Shown: positions 34,662 to 45,477 of the stretch, in pieces
Layout of the letters: the number at the start of each line of letters is the position of its first letter
Numbering within the stretch: position 1 is the first letter of the stretch
Source of the DNA: Crossiella sp. CA-258035
GTDB lineage: Bacteria; Actinomycetota; Actinomycetes; Mycobacteriales; Pseudonocardiaceae
Direction: 5' to 3'
DNA length: 64,000 nt
Assembly: GCF_030064675.1 (NCBI RefSeq)
Contig: NZ_CP116413.1
Coordinates: 6,914,001-6,978,000, forward strand
Program-made: the position numbers and the translations under genes
The notes under the pieces: generated by a model
Told to the model about the DNA's origin: nothing
The model's database searches: none
The model's input: only the letters and a program-made list of their open reading frames with translations

Positions 34662-35369
34662 ATGACGGGCCGGGTAGCGCTCGTCAGCGGCGGTAACAGG
34701 GGTATCGGACTGGCGACCGCGCGGGCGCTGGCCGATGCGGGCGACCGGGTTGTCATCGCCGCCAGGAAAGCCGGTGACTTCGGCGGCGGGCTGCACTCGG
34801 TGCGCTGCGACGTGGACGACAACGACAGCGTCACCGAGGCGTTCACGCAGGTAGAACGGGATCTGGGCCGGGTGGAGGTGCTGGTGGCCAACGCGGGCAT
34901 CGTCCGCGACGGGCTGCTGATGAGCCAGTCCGACGAGGACTTCCGCGCGGTGCTGGAGACCAACCTGCTGGGTGCGGTGCGCTTGGTCCGGCGGGCGCTG
35001 CGCGGCATGCTGCGCGGGCACGGGCGGATCGTGCTGGTCTCCTCGGTCTCCGCGCTCACCGGCTCGCGCGGCCAGACCGGCTACGCCGCGGCCAAGGCCG
35101 GACTGATCGGCCTGGCCAGGTCGCTGGCCCTGGAGACCAAGGCGCGGGACATCACGGTGAACGTGGTCGCGCCCGGCTGGATCGACACCGACATGACCGC
35201 TGACCTGCCCGAACCCGTCCGCAAGAAGGGCGAGCTGGAGGTGCCGCTCGGCCGCTTCGGCAGGCCCGAGGAGGTGGCCGCGGCGATCCGCTTCCTGACC
35301 AGCCGGGAGGCCGGCTACATCACCGGCGCGGTGCTGCCGGTGGACGGCGGACTGGGGATGGGGCTGTAG
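34662..35369 (+). CDS. 3-oxoacyl-ACP reductase (FabG-like SDR)
   Basis: 235 aa. The ATG at 34662 has GAGGCGG upstream and starts right at the first beta strand; in-frame ATGs at 34629 and 34572 would add an atypical tail. NADPH-binding SGGNRGIG, the NAG motif, the catalytic Ser (LVSSVSAL) and Tyr-Lys (YAAAKAG) are all present. It should reduce beta-keto groups on the cluster's ACP. The stop is directly adjacent to the start of the enoyl reductase. Confidence 0.88.
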   Translation: MTGRVALVSGGNRGIGLATARALADAGDRVVIAARKAGDFGGGLHSVRCDVDDNDSVTEAFTQVERDLGRVEVLVANAGIVRDGLLMSQSDEDFRAVLETNLLGAVRLVRRALRGMLRGHGRIVLVSSVSALTGSRGQTGYAAAKAGLIGLARSLALETKARDITVNVVAPGWIDTDMTADLPEPVRKKGELEVPLGRFGRPEEVAAAIRFLTSREAGYITGAVLPVDGGLGMGL

Positions 35370-36182
35370 ATGGGACTGCTCAGCGGCAAAAGACTGCTGG
35401 TCACCGGCGTGATCACCGAGTCCTCCATCGCGTTCCGGGTGGCCGAGGCGGCGCAGCGGGAAGGCGCGCAGGTGGTGCTGACCGGCTACGGGCGGCTGTC
35501 CCTGGTGCGCCGGATCGCGGCCCGGCTGCCGGAGCCCGCGCCCGTGCTGGAGCTCGACGTCACCAACGACGAACAGTTGGCCAGCCTGACCGACCGGCTG
35601 CTGCCGCACCTGACCGGGCTGGACGGGGTACTGCACTCGATCGCCTTCGCCCCGGCGGGCGCGCTGGGCGGCAACTTCCTGCACACCACCAGGCAGGAGG
35701 CCGCGACCGCCTTCGGTGTCTCCACCTACTCGCTGCAGGCGCTGACCACCGCCACGCTGCCGCTGCTGACCGAGGGCGCCTCGGTGGTCGGACTGGACTT
35801 CGACGCTGGTCAGGCCTGGTCCGGCTATGACTGGATGGGGGTGGCCAAGGCCGGGCTGGAGTCCTGCGCCCGCTACCTGGCCGGTTACCTGGGGCCGCGC
35901 GGGATCCGGGTCAACCTGGTCGCGGCCGGGCCGCTGCGCACGGTGGCCGCGCGCAACATCGCGGGCGAGCCGGGCAGCGGCGAGGGCCTGGACGGGGACT
36001 GGCCGCAGCGCGCGCCGCTGGGCTGGGACTGCGCGGACGCCACCCCGGTGGCCAAGGCCTGCGTGGCGCTGTTCTCCGACCTGTTCCCGGCCACCACCGG
36101 GGAGATCATCCACGTCGACGGCGGCGCGCACGCCATGGGCGACCGGCTGACCAGCCGGCTGAGCAGGGGAGCCGCCCGATGA
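35370..36182 (+). CDS. enoyl-ACP reductase (FabI/InhA-like SDR)
   Basis: 270 aa, starting at the base after the ketoreductase stop. It has the FabI-type nucleotide motif GVITESSIAFRVAEAAQ and the Tyr-x6-Lys active site (YDWMGVAK), which separates FabI from FabG. Presence of a dedicated ER means the chain can be fully reduced. A FabI copy inside a cluster may also give resistance if the product targets InhA/FabI, but the tight operon with KR and DH favours biosynthesis. It overlaps the next gene by four bases (ATGA). Confidence 0.88.
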   Translation: MGLLSGKRLLVTGVITESSIAFRVAEAAQREGAQVVLTGYGRLSLVRRIAARLPEPAPVLELDVTNDEQLASLTDRLLPHLTGLDGVLHSIAFAPAGALGGNFLHTTRQEAATAFGVSTYSLQALTTATLPLLTEGASVVGLDFDAGQAWSGYDWMGVAKAGLESCARYLAGYLGPRGIRVNLVAAGPLRTVAARNIAGEPGSGEGLDGDWPQRAPLGWDCADATPVAKACVALFSDLFPATTGEIIHVDGGAHAMGDRLTSRLSRGAAR

Positions 36183-36640
36183 CCGCGATGCAGCTCAAAC
36201 CGGACGAGCTGGCCGAGCTGGCCGGGACCAGCCTCGGCTACAGCGGCTGGCGGCAGATCACCCAGGACCGGATCACCCGGTTCGCCGAGGCCACCGACGA
36301 CCACCAGTGGATCCACCTGGACCCCGAGCAGTGCGCGCAGGGGCCCTACGGCAGGCCGATCGCGCACGGCTTCCTGATCCTGTCCCTGCTGCCGGCCTTC
36401 ATCGGCGAGGTGTTCGAGGTCGCGGGCGTCGCGCTGAGCCTGAACTACCGGGTGGACAAGGTGCGCTTCCGCAAGCCGGTCGCGGCCGGGGAGTGGATCA
36501 GGGCGAAGGTCGGCATCGGCGCGGTCCGGCAGCGCCCGCACGGCTACCTGGAGGTCACCGCCACGGTGTCGGTGGAGCTGGACGACGGCTCGGTGGCCTG
36601 CACGGCGGAGCAGACCAGCCTCTACCCGGGCACGGGGTAG
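36179..36640 (+). CDS. MaoC/hotdog-fold (3R)-hydroxyacyl-ACP dehydratase
   Basis: 153 aa. Hydratase-2 motif FAEATDDHQWIHLD (catalytic Asp-His) followed by GPYGRPIAHGFLILSL. It should dehydrate 3-hydroxyacyl-ACP between the KR and ER steps. Translationally coupled to the enoyl reductase. Confidence 0.88.
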   Translation: MTAMQLKPDELAELAGTSLGYSGWRQITQDRITRFAEATDDHQWIHLDPEQCAQGPYGRPIAHGFLILSLLPAFIGEVFEVAGVALSLNYRVDKVRFRKPVAAGEWIRAKVGIGAVRQRPHGYLEVTATVSVELDDGSVACTAEQTSLYPGTG

Positions 36641-36646
36641 GCGGCG

Positions 36647-37891
36647 ATGACCGGGCGCGCGGCCGGACCGGGCACCTCGGTGGCTCCGCTGGTGCTGCTC
36701 GAGGTGGCCGCGGTGTTGTCGACCTGGGCGAACGCGGTGCTCACCCTGGCGCTGTCCTGGCTGGCGCTGGAGCGGACCGGCAGTCCGGTGGCGGCCGGGA
36801 TCATCGCGGCGGCCAGCACGCTGCCGATGCTGCTGGGCGCGCTGTTCGCGGGCACGGTGGTGGACCTGGTCGGCGGCAGGCGCACCGCGGCGGGCGCGGA
36901 CCTGCTCTCCGCGGGGTCGGTGGCCGCGATCGCGGTGCTCGACCTGGCGGGCGGGTTCTCGCTGTGGGCGGTGGCCGCGCTGGCCTGCACCGGTTCGCTG
37001 TTCGACCTGGCCGGGATGACCGGGCGCAAGGTGCTGCTGCCGGCCGCGGCCGGGCGGGCCGGACTGCGGCTGGAGGCGGTCAACGGGATCCACGAGTCGC
37101 TCAAGGGGGTCGCGCTGGTCGCCGGGCCCGCGCTGGGCGGGCTGCTGATCGGGCTCGGCGGCGCGGCCACGGCGCTGGCGGTGGCCGTGGTCGCGCCCGC
37201 GCTGGCCGCGGCGGGCACGCTGCTGGTCCGGCTGCCTGAGCAGGGCCGACCGAAGGTGGCGGGGTCGGCCCTGCGGTTCGCCTGGCACGGGTCGCGGCAG
37301 GGCTTCGCCGCGGTGTGGCGGGACCCGCTGCTGCGGCTGACCGCGCTGATGGGGGCGACGCTGTACCTGGCGTACCTGCCGATCGCGAGCATCGTGCTGC
37401 CCGCCTACTTCCACGCCCAGCACGCGCCGGAGCGGCTGGGCCTGCTCAGCATGACCCTGGCCGCGGGTGGCATCGGCGGCGCGGTGGGCTACGCCGTGCT
37501 CGGCCACCGGCTGCGCGGGCGGGCCACCTTCGTCACCGCGATGGTGGCCAGCGCGGCCGGTCTGGTCGCGATGTCCTTCCTGCCGCCCTATCCGGCGCTG
37601 CTGGCGCTGGCCGGGGTGGTGGGCCTGGCCAGCGGGCCGATCTCGCCGCTGACCAACCTGGCCACTCAGCTGCGGTCGGCGCCGGAGCTGCGCGGGCGGG
37701 TCATGGGGATCATGACCTCCGCCGGGTACGTCGGCGGCCCGGTCGGGCACCTGCTCGGCGGCCCGCTGGTGCAGCGGCTGGGGCCCGAGGGCGCGTTCGC
37801 GGTGCTGGCCGGGGTGTTGTTCCTGCTCGTGCTCGGCGCGTCCTGGCTGCCCGCGCTGCGCGGGTTCGACCGGTTGTCAGCCACTGCCTGA
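36647..37891 (+). CDS. MFS transporter, probable product exporter
   Basis: 414 aa with about twelve membrane helices. The early part (LALSWLALERTGSPVAAGIIAAASTLPMLLGALFAGTVVD) is typical of MFS drug-efflux proteins of the MefA/Bcr-like branch. Six bases after the dehydratase gene, inside the operon. Substrate inferred from context to be the cluster product or an intermediate. Confidence 0.85.
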   Translation: MTGRAAGPGTSVAPLVLLEVAAVLSTWANAVLTLALSWLALERTGSPVAAGIIAAASTLPMLLGALFAGTVVDLVGGRRTAAGADLLSAGSVAAIAVLDLAGGFSLWAVAALACTGSLFDLAGMTGRKVLLPAAAGRAGLRLEAVNGIHESLKGVALVAGPALGGLLIGLGGAATALAVAVVAPALAAAGTLLVRLPEQGRPKVAGSALRFAWHGSRQGFAAVWRDPLLRLTALMGATLYLAYLPIASIVLPAYFHAQHAPERLGLLSMTLAAGGIGGAVGYAVLGHRLRGRATFVTAMVASAAGLVAMSFLPPYPALLALAGVVGLASGPISPLTNLATQLRSAPELRGRVMGIMTSAGYVGGPVGHLLGGPLVQRLGPEGAFAVLAGVLFLLVLGASWLPALRGFDRLSATA

Positions 37892-37943
37892 CATCAATTT
37901 CCCCTACGAAACGCACAAACACACAACTGGAGGGAAGGCTGCC

Positions 37944-38189
37944 GTGCGTCCAAAATACGACGAGGTCCTGGCCGGTTTGACGAAGATCCTGCACGAAGTC
38001 GCGGGTGTCCCGGTGGAGGATGTCCGGCCGGAGAAGTCCTTCGGGGATGAACTGGACATCGACTCACTGACCTTGGTGGAAGTGCTGCTGATGGTCGAGG
38101 AGCAGTTCGAGGTCCGCATTCCGGACGACGACGCACTTGGCCTCAAGACCGTCGAGGACACCGTGAGCTACATCCTCGCCCGCGGCTGA
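37944..38189 (+). CDS. acyl carrier protein
   Basis: 81 aa; GTG after GGAGGGAAGG. Type II ACP with DIDSLTLVE at the phosphopantetheine site (Ser41) and an acidic helix II. It probably carries the growing chain for the adjacent ligase, KS, KR, DH and ER. Confidence 0.92.
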   Translation: MRPKYDEVLAGLTKILHEVAGVPVEDVRPEKSFGDELDIDSLTLVEVLLMVEEQFEVRIPDDDALGLKTVEDTVSYILARG

Positions 38190-38231
38190 CCGCCCGCCGG
38201 TGGGCGGAAATCGAAAGGAAACTCCGGAGAA

Positions 38232-39692
38232 ATGCTCAAGCGTTTGCTGTGCGCCGATTCGGTGCAGAGTTCCGAGGAATTACGGGACCGGGTGGTCCGG
38301 ATAGCCCAAGTGCTCACCGAGTCCCACGGGGTCACCCCGGGAACCAGGGTGCTGCTGAAGGCGGAGAACTCGGCCGCCTTCGTCACCGTGCTGCTCGCGC
38401 TGATCCACGCGGGCGCCTCCACCGTGCTCATCGATCCCGGCCAGCGGGCGGCGGAGACCGCGCGGGCCGCCGGGCTGGCCAAGGTGCGGCTGGCGGTGGT
38501 CGACGACGAGGACACCGAGAACATCCCGTGGCTGCCCATGGTCTCCGGGTTCGAGCTGCTGGCCGCCGCGGCCGCCCGCCCGCCGACCGGGACCGCCTTC
38601 GAGCTCAGCACCTGGGCCGGGCTGCCGGACGCGCTGGTCACCTGGTCGTCGGGGTCCACCGGCGAGCCCAAGGGCATCGTGAAGTCCGGCCGGGCCATGC
38701 TGCGCAACCTGCAGCGCACCATCGACCGGATGGGCTACGGCCCGGACGACGTGCTGCTGCCGCTGCTGCCGTTCTCCCACCAGTACGGGCTGTCCCTGGT
38801 GCTGATCTCGGTGCTGGCCGGCTGTTCGCTGGCGGTGGCCCCCTACCGCAGGCTGGACCGCTCGGTGCGGATGGCCGGGCGGGTCGGCGCGACCGTGGTG
38901 GACGCCACGCCGAGTGTGTTCCACCTGCTGCTCAACCTGGTGGAGCGCAGCCCGGAGCTGGCCAGCGACCTGGGCCGGGTGCGGATGTACTGCACCGGAG
39001 GGGCGCCGCTGCCGGTGCAGGTGACCGAGCGGTTCCGGGCCCGCTTCGGCAGGCCGCTGCTGGACGGCTACGGCAGCACCGAGATCGGCAACGTCTCCTT
39101 CGCCACCCCGGCGAACCCGGTCGCCTGCGGCCAGGTCCTGCCGGGGGTGCGGGTGCGGGTGGCCACCGAGGACGGGGAGGCGGCCGGGCCGAACACCGTC
39201 GGCGACCTCTGGGTGTCCACGCCGGACCGGTTCACCGGCTACCTGGGGCCCGACGGCGAGATCGTGCCCTCGGGCAAGGGCTGGTACCGCACCGCGGACC
39301 TGGCCCTGCTCGACGAGCACGGGAACCTCTCGGTGCTGGGCCGGGAGTCGGCCGTGCACCGCTCGGGGCACACGCTCTACCCGGAGATCATCGAGCGCAC
39401 CGCGGCCCAGTGCGGCGCGCTGGTGAAGGTGGTCCCGGTGCCCGATCCGCAGCTGGGCCACCGCCTGGTCTTCTTCGTCGAGGACGCCCAGGACCGGCCC
39501 GCGACCTACTGGCGGGAACGGGTGTGCGCGGTGCTGCCGCCGTTCGAGCAGCCCAACCGGCTGCTGGTGCTGGCGGAGTTCCCGTTGACCGGCAACGGAA
39601 AGACCGACTGGCGGCGGCTGCTGGCCATCGCCGAGGACGCGGGACCGCGGGAGGAGCGCGCGGCCGAGCGCGACCTCTCCCCCGCGATGTGA
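38232..39692 (+). CDS. acyl-AMP ligase (ANL superfamily), probable starter-unit loader
   Basis: 486 aa; ATG start. Motif A3 WSSGSTGEPKG (near residue 139), A5 DGYGSTEIG, A7 YRTADLAL and A10 LTGNGKTDW (catalytic Lys) are intact. Size and position next to the ACP fit a fatty- or aryl-acyl ACP ligase that activates a free carboxylic acid as the starter. The acid is not predictable. Confidence 0.87.
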   Translation: MLKRLLCADSVQSSEELRDRVVRIAQVLTESHGVTPGTRVLLKAENSAAFVTVLLALIHAGASTVLIDPGQRAAETARAAGLAKVRLAVVDDEDTENIPWLPMVSGFELLAAAAARPPTGTAFELSTWAGLPDALVTWSSGSTGEPKGIVKSGRAMLRNLQRTIDRMGYGPDDVLLPLLPFSHQYGLSLVLISVLAGCSLAVAPYRRLDRSVRMAGRVGATVVDATPSVFHLLLNLVERSPELASDLGRVRMYCTGGAPLPVQVTERFRARFGRPLLDGYGSTEIGNVSFATPANPVACGQVLPGVRVRVATEDGEAAGPNTVGDLWVSTPDRFTGYLGPDGEIVPSGKGWYRTADLALLDEHGNLSVLGRESAVHRSGHTLYPEIIERTAAQCGALVKVVPVPDPQLGHRLVFFVEDAQDRPATYWRERVCAVLPPFEQPNRLLVLAEFPLTGNGKTDWRRLLAIAEDAGPREERAAERDLSPAM

Positions 39693-39724
39693 CCACGAAT
39701 CCCTACCGAGAAAGGAGGACCGAC

Positions 39725-40987
<1,263 letters not shown>

Positions 40988-40991
40988 GCAG

Positions 40992-41438
40992 ATGACCTCC
41001 ATGATCGTGGCCACGGCCGATGGCTTGGGCGGCATGGCTTTTGTGCCACTGGCCGCCATTCCCGAGGGGGCGGTGGTCGCCTCGATCACCGACCGGGTGG
41101 AGCACACCGCGCCGACGAAGTACACCATCCAGGTGTCGCGGGACCGGCACGTCGACGCGGCGGAGGTGCGCTACCTCAACCACTCCTGCCGCCCGAACGC
41201 GGTGGTGGACACCGTGCACAACGTGGTGGTGGCGACCAGCCCGATCGCCGAGGGCGAGCAGGTCACCTTCTTCTACCCGGCCACGGAGTGGGAGATGGCC
41301 GATCCGTTCAGCTGCGGCTGCGGCCACGACAACTGCCTCGGTGAGATCGCCGGAGCCGCGTTCCTGCCGGGCGCGGTCCTCTCCGGCTACCAGCTCAGCC
41401 CGCACATCGCCGAGCTCGTGGCCGAACGCGACCGCTGA
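40992..41438 (+). CDS. SET-domain protein (putative lysine methyltransferase)
   Basis: 148 aa; ATG start four bases after the KS stop. It has the SET signature RYLNHSCRPNAVV (pseudoknot NHSC), GEQVTFFYPATEW (catalytic Tyr region) and a post-SET-like Cys cluster (FSCGCGHDNCLG). SET proteins methylate protein lysines with SAM. Here the target could be a carrier or synthase protein, or the fold may have been reused for a small molecule. Its place in the middle of the operon implies a role in the pathway. Confidence 0.82.
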   Translation: MTSMIVATADGLGGMAFVPLAAIPEGAVVASITDRVEHTAPTKYTIQVSRDRHVDAAEVRYLNHSCRPNAVVDTVHNVVVATSPIAEGEQVTFFYPATEWEMADPFSCGCGHDNCLGEIAGAAFLPGAVLSGYQLSPHIAELVAERDR

Positions 41439-41519
41439 GCTGATCCGCGGCGACGCCGGGGTGTCCGGGCACCCCGGCGTGGCCGATCTCCCTGATCCGC
41501 CACCACAGAAGGAAAACCG

Positions 41520-42701
41520 ATGACCGAGCGACCTCACCTGCGGCTGACCTGGTTCGACGACCGGACCGAGGCCACCGGCCACCTGGTGATCGACACCCTC
41601 GGCCTTGGCGTGGCCAGCGGCGGCCTGCGCATGCGGCCGGGCTGCACCATGGCCGAGGTGGCCGCGCTGGCGCGGGCGATGACCCTCAAGGAGGCCCTGG
41701 TCTACGAGCCGGGCCGCCGGTACCTGCCCTTCGGCGGGGCCAAGGGCGGCATCGACTTCGACCCCCGGCACCCGGAGGCGCCCGGGGTGCTGCGCCGGTT
41801 CGTCGAGGCGGTGCGTCCGCTGCTGGCGACGCACTGGGCGGTCGGCGAGGACCTGGGCACCAGCCAGGAGGCCATCGACGAGGCGGTCGCCGCGGCCGGG
41901 CTGCGTTCCTGTGTGCACGCCGCGCTCCGGCACGTGCCCGACGGCGCGGAGGCCGGACTGGACCGGGTGGCCAGGGCGTTCGCCGTCGAGGTGGACGGGC
42001 TGGGGCTGGGTGACAGCGTCGGCGGTTACGGCGTGGTGCAGGCGGTGCTGGCCACGCTGGCCGAGCACGGCGAGACCCCGGCCGGGAAAACCGCGGTGGT
42101 GCAAGGCTTCGGCTCGATGGGCGGGGCCGCCGCGCGCTACCTGGACCGGGCCGGGCTGCGGGTGGTGGCCATCGCCGACCGGGTGGGCACGGTGGCCGAC
42201 CCGGCCGGGCTGGACGTGGCCGCGCTGCTGGCCGGGCGCAGCCGGGACGGCCTGCTGCCCAGGGAGAACCTGCCAGCGGGCGCGCGGTTGCTCGACCGCG
42301 AGGAATGGCGGTCCTGCCCGGCGGATGTGCTGGTGACCGCGGCGGTGTCGGCGGCGGTCACCGCGGCCAACCAGGCGGAGGTGCGCGGCCGGTACCTGGT
42401 GGAGGCGGCCAACGTCTCGGTCACCGCCGAGGCGGAGGCGGCGCTGCTGGCCCGCGGAGTTGTTGTGGTGCCGGACTTCCTGGCCAACCTGGCGGCCAAC
42501 GCCTGGTGGTGGTGGACGCTGTTCGGCGACATCGGCCCGACCGGGGCGGAGGCCTTCGCCATGATCGAGAAGACCATGTGGCGGCTGGCCGGCGCGGTGT
42601 TCGGCTCGGCGCGGCAGACCGGCCAGACGCCTCGGGCGGCGGCCACCGCTATCGCCGAGGGCCACCGGGAGTTGTTGCGGGACAAGCTGATCCACGGGTG
42701 A
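41520..42701 (+). CDS. Glu/Leu/Phe/Val dehydrogenase
   Basis: 393 aa; ATG after AAGGAAAACCG. Catalytic Lys motif PFGGAKGGIDFDPR, dinucleotide-binding VVQGFGSMGG and the ending NLAANAWWWW support an active amino-acid dehydrogenase that interconverts an amino acid and its keto acid with ammonium and NAD(P). In this cluster it may supply an amino acid for the NRPS, a keto acid starter or an amine. The specific substrate cannot be told from sequence. Confidence 0.85.
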   Translation: MTERPHLRLTWFDDRTEATGHLVIDTLGLGVASGGLRMRPGCTMAEVAALARAMTLKEALVYEPGRRYLPFGGAKGGIDFDPRHPEAPGVLRRFVEAVRPLLATHWAVGEDLGTSQEAIDEAVAAAGLRSCVHAALRHVPDGAEAGLDRVARAFAVEVDGLGLGDSVGGYGVVQAVLATLAEHGETPAGKTAVVQGFGSMGGAAARYLDRAGLRVVAIADRVGTVADPAGLDVAALLAGRSRDGLLPRENLPAGARLLDREEWRSCPADVLVTAAVSAAVTAANQAEVRGRYLVEAANVSVTAEAEAALLARGVVVVPDFLANLAANAWWWWTLFGDIGPTGAEAFAMIEKTMWRLAGAVFGSARQTGQTPRAAATAIAEGHRELLRDKLIHG

Positions 42702-42744
42702 GGCGACGCGGCAGCGCGCGCAGGCCGTGCGCGCCGCTGTCGCC
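42702..42744. terminator. hairpin between convergent dehydrogenase and Rph-like genes
   Basis: Outer arms GGCGAC (42702-42707) and GTCGCC (42739-42744) with additional GC-rich pairing inside, starting at the end of the dehydrogenase gene. Confidence 0.5.
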
Positions 42745-42801
42745 CACCAGTCCGGCGCAGTCCGCAGGTCACGCTGCCCGGCATCCCTGGTTCCGGCATG
42801 C

Positions 42802-45477
42802 TCAGTCCACCTTCACCACTCCGGCGGTCCCGTCCACGGTGACCGTCTGCCCGTCGGTGATCTTGCCGGTGACGCCGGAAACCCCGACCACGGCGGGAAT
42901 CCCGTACTCGCGGGCCACCACCGCGCCGTGCGAGTTGACCCCGCCGGTCTCCAGCACGACCCCGGCCGCGGTCAGGAACAGCGGGGTCCAGCCGGGGTCG
43001 GTGGAGGGCGCGACCAGCACGTCCCCAGGGGCGATCTTGGCTCCCACCGGGTCGAACACCACCCGCGCCGGGCCGGTGACCGTGCCGGGTGAGGCGCCGG
43101 TGCCGCGCAGGCCGCCGTCCTGGCCCGCCACTGACTCGGCAGGCTCGGTGCCGTCGGAGAGCAGCAGCTTGGGCACCTGCCTGCGCCGGGACTCCCGCTG
43201 GTACTCGGCCCGCCGCTGCTCGATCCGCGCCCGCAGCTCACCCGCCGCGCCGGAGACGGCGGCGCGCGTCTCGGCCAGGTCGAGGAAGAAGACGTCCTCG
43301 GCCGCGGCCAGCACACCCCGCTCGGCCAGCTCGTCGCCGACCGCGCGCAGCTGCCGCCGGGCCCGGTCCAGCAGGGCGACGGTGTAGAACTTGGTGATCT
43401 CGCGGTACCCCATCAGCTCGCGGGTGCGGCGCAGGGCGAACCGCACCACCGCCCCGCTCAGCCGCCCGTCCGTCCTGGCGCGGGCCACCAGCTCCCTGGC
43501 CATGGCGGTCGCGGCGGCCGCGCCCTCGGCGAAGTGCCGCTCGGGGGAGTGCGCCGGATCGGCGGTGGCCAGGTAGTTGCCGACCACGCCGAGGATGTGC
43601 GCGGGGTCCTCGGACCAGCGGGGCGCGCCGAGGTCGATCTCGGCGACGCAGCGGTGCCCGTACTCGGCCAGGAACCCGGCGAGCGCGTGTTGCAGCTTCG
43701 GTGGCAGCTCGCCGCGCCGGTAGTCCTCGGCCAGCCGGGCCGGGTCCTGGAACAGCTCCGCGGCTTCGCCTGCCTGTTCGGCCAGCCGCCACAGCGCGAG
43801 GTCCATCTCGGTGGTGACGTTGTGCGGCAGGCCGCGCAGCAGGGTGAAGACCTCGGCCGAGGAGATCCGCTCGCCGAGCAGCTTCACCGCGATGCCCAGC
43901 ATCGCCCCGCCGACCGCGGAGACCGGCACCATCCGGGGGAAGATCGCGGGCAGCGCGGTGAGCAGGATCCGCTGCACCGCCGCCAGCCGCTCCCTCGCGT
44001 CCGCGTTCGCCGGTCCTTCGAACCGGCGCAGGTACCGCTCGCCGGTCCGCCGCACCCGGCGGCGGGCCGAGGCCGGGAACACCAGCGCCTCGAACACCCG
44101 GGCAGGCACGTTGGCACGCAAGGCGATCCGCAGCAGGGCGCGCACCAGGCCGCGCTTGGAGGGCTGCCGAAGCGCGAACCTGGGGTCCTCGGTGAGCGCG
44201 GTGAACAGCCGGGCCACCCCGTCGTCGACCATGGTCAGCAGGCCGGGCAGCGCGGCCCGGCCACCGGCGGAGGTCAGCGCCGGGGTGAGGTCGAGCATGA
44301 TCCGCCCGCCCGCCTCCGCGCAGACCGCCGGTCCGCGTTCCGGGTCGGGCACGGTGCGCCCGGCCAGCCGGGCCATGCCGGTGGCGGCCAGGCGGAAGGC
44401 CGAGCGGCCCATCGGGGTCAGCGGTCCGTGCATGCCCTGCCAAACCATGCTGTAACAGAGGTAGGCGCGCGGGGTGTCCGGGTCGGCGGTGACCGGCAGG
44501 GGGAACAGGGTGGTGATCGGCCGGGACTGGGTCAGCCACACCAGGCCCTCGGCGTCCAGGGCCCACTCCACGTCCTGGGGCGCGCCGAAGTGCGCCTGCA
44601 CCTCGCGGCCCGCATCCGCCAGCCTGCGCAGGGCGTCCTCGTCCAGGCACTCGCCGCCGCCGGAGGTCTCGACCACCTCGACGCCGCCGCCCTCGACCGG
44701 CCGGACCTCCTTGCCCTTGTCGCCGGGGACCCTGGTCAGGACTCGGCCGTCGGCGTCGAGCACGTAGTGGTCGGGGTTGACCAGGCCGGAGACCACCGCC
44801 TCGCCCAGTCCTGGGCTGGCGTCCACGCTGAAGCAGTCGCGGCGGCCGGTGATCGGGTCGGCGGTGAACAGCACGCCCGCGACCGCGGCGGGCACCATGC
44901 GCTGCACGACCACGGCCAGGGTGACCTCGCGGTGGTCGATGTCCTGGGCGGCGCGGTAGTCCACCGCCCGGTCGGTCCACAGCGAGGCCCAGCAGCGCCG
45001 GACCGCGGTCAGGACCTCCTGCTCGCCCAGCACGTGCAGGAAGGTCTCCTGCTGACCGGCGAAGCTGGCCCACGGCAGGTCTTCGGCGGTGGCGGAGGAG
45101 CGGACCGCGACCGGTCCCGCGCCCAGTTCCCGGTAGGCCGTCAGCACGGCGGCGGCCACCTCCTCGGGCGCCGGGCGGGCCAGCAGCGCGGTGCGCACCT
45201 CGGCGGCGGGGGCGTTGGTGCTGCTCAGGGCGTCGACCGCGGCGCGCACTCCGTCGTCATCGGCGGCCCGGCGGTAGGCCTCGGTGGTGAGGCAGAACCC
45301 GTCCGGCACCCGCAGCCCGGCGTTGATCATGGACGCCAGGTTGGCCGCCTTGCCGCCGACCAGGTGTCCTTGGCCGTGCTGGATCGCGCCGAGGTCGAGG
45401 ACCAGGGGACTGCTCTTCGCTGCCTGACTCACCGCGCCAGTGCACCGCGGAACGCCGCGGGCGCGCATCGTGGTCAC
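42802..45477 (-). CDS. PEP-synthase/rifampin-phosphotransferase-like protein
   Basis: 891 aa; the GTG at 45477 overlaps the stop of the LuxR gene (GTGA). The N-terminal ATP-grasp-like domain (GGKAANLASMINAGLRVPDGF, VAVRSSATAEDLP) is followed by a middle domain of about 400 residues and a C-terminal swivelling His domain (GGVNSHGAVVAREYGIP, His850). This is the order in rifampin phosphotransferase (about 865 aa), which phosphorylates a hydroxyl of the drug using ATP and a phospho-His relay. The PEP synthase active domain is not present. In the cluster it could inactivate the product as self-resistance or phosphorylate an intermediate. Confidence 0.85.
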   Translation of the reverse strand: MTTMRARGVPRCTGAVSQAAKSSPLVLDLGAIQHGQGHLVGGKAANLASMINAGLRVPDGFCLTTEAYRRAADDDGVRAAVDALSSTNAPAAEVRTALLARPAPEEVAAAVLTAYRELGAGPVAVRSSATAEDLPWASFAGQQETFLHVLGEQEVLTAVRRCWASLWTDRAVDYRAAQDIDHREVTLAVVVQRMVPAAVAGVLFTADPITGRRDCFSVDASPGLGEAVVSGLVNPDHYVLDADGRVLTRVPGDKGKEVRPVEGGGVEVVETSGGGECLDEDALRRLADAGREVQAHFGAPQDVEWALDAEGLVWLTQSRPITTLFPLPVTADPDTPRAYLCYSMVWQGMHGPLTPMGRSAFRLAATGMARLAGRTVPDPERGPAVCAEAGGRIMLDLTPALTSAGGRAALPGLLTMVDDGVARLFTALTEDPRFALRQPSKRGLVRALLRIALRANVPARVFEALVFPASARRRVRRTGERYLRRFEGPANADARERLAAVQRILLTALPAIFPRMVPVSAVGGAMLGIAVKLLGERISSAEVFTLLRGLPHNVTTEMDLALWRLAEQAGEAAELFQDPARLAEDYRRGELPPKLQHALAGFLAEYGHRCVAEIDLGAPRWSEDPAHILGVVGNYLATADPAHSPERHFAEGAAAATAMARELVARARTDGRLSGAVVRFALRRTRELMGYREITKFYTVALLDRARRQLRAVGDELAERGVLAAAEDVFFLDLAETRAAVSGAAGELRARIEQRRAEYQRESRRRQVPKLLLSDGTEPAESVAGQDGGLRGTGASPGTVTGPARVVFDPVGAKIAPGDVLVAPSTDPGWTPLFLTAAGVVLETGGVNSHGAVVAREYGIPAVVGVSGVTGKITDGQTVTVDGTAGVVKVD

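Noticed and set aside
35370-36182. FabI as a target-based resistance copy
   Set aside because: Its tight coupling with KR and dehydratase genes favours a biosynthetic role. Resistance cannot be excluded but is not supported.
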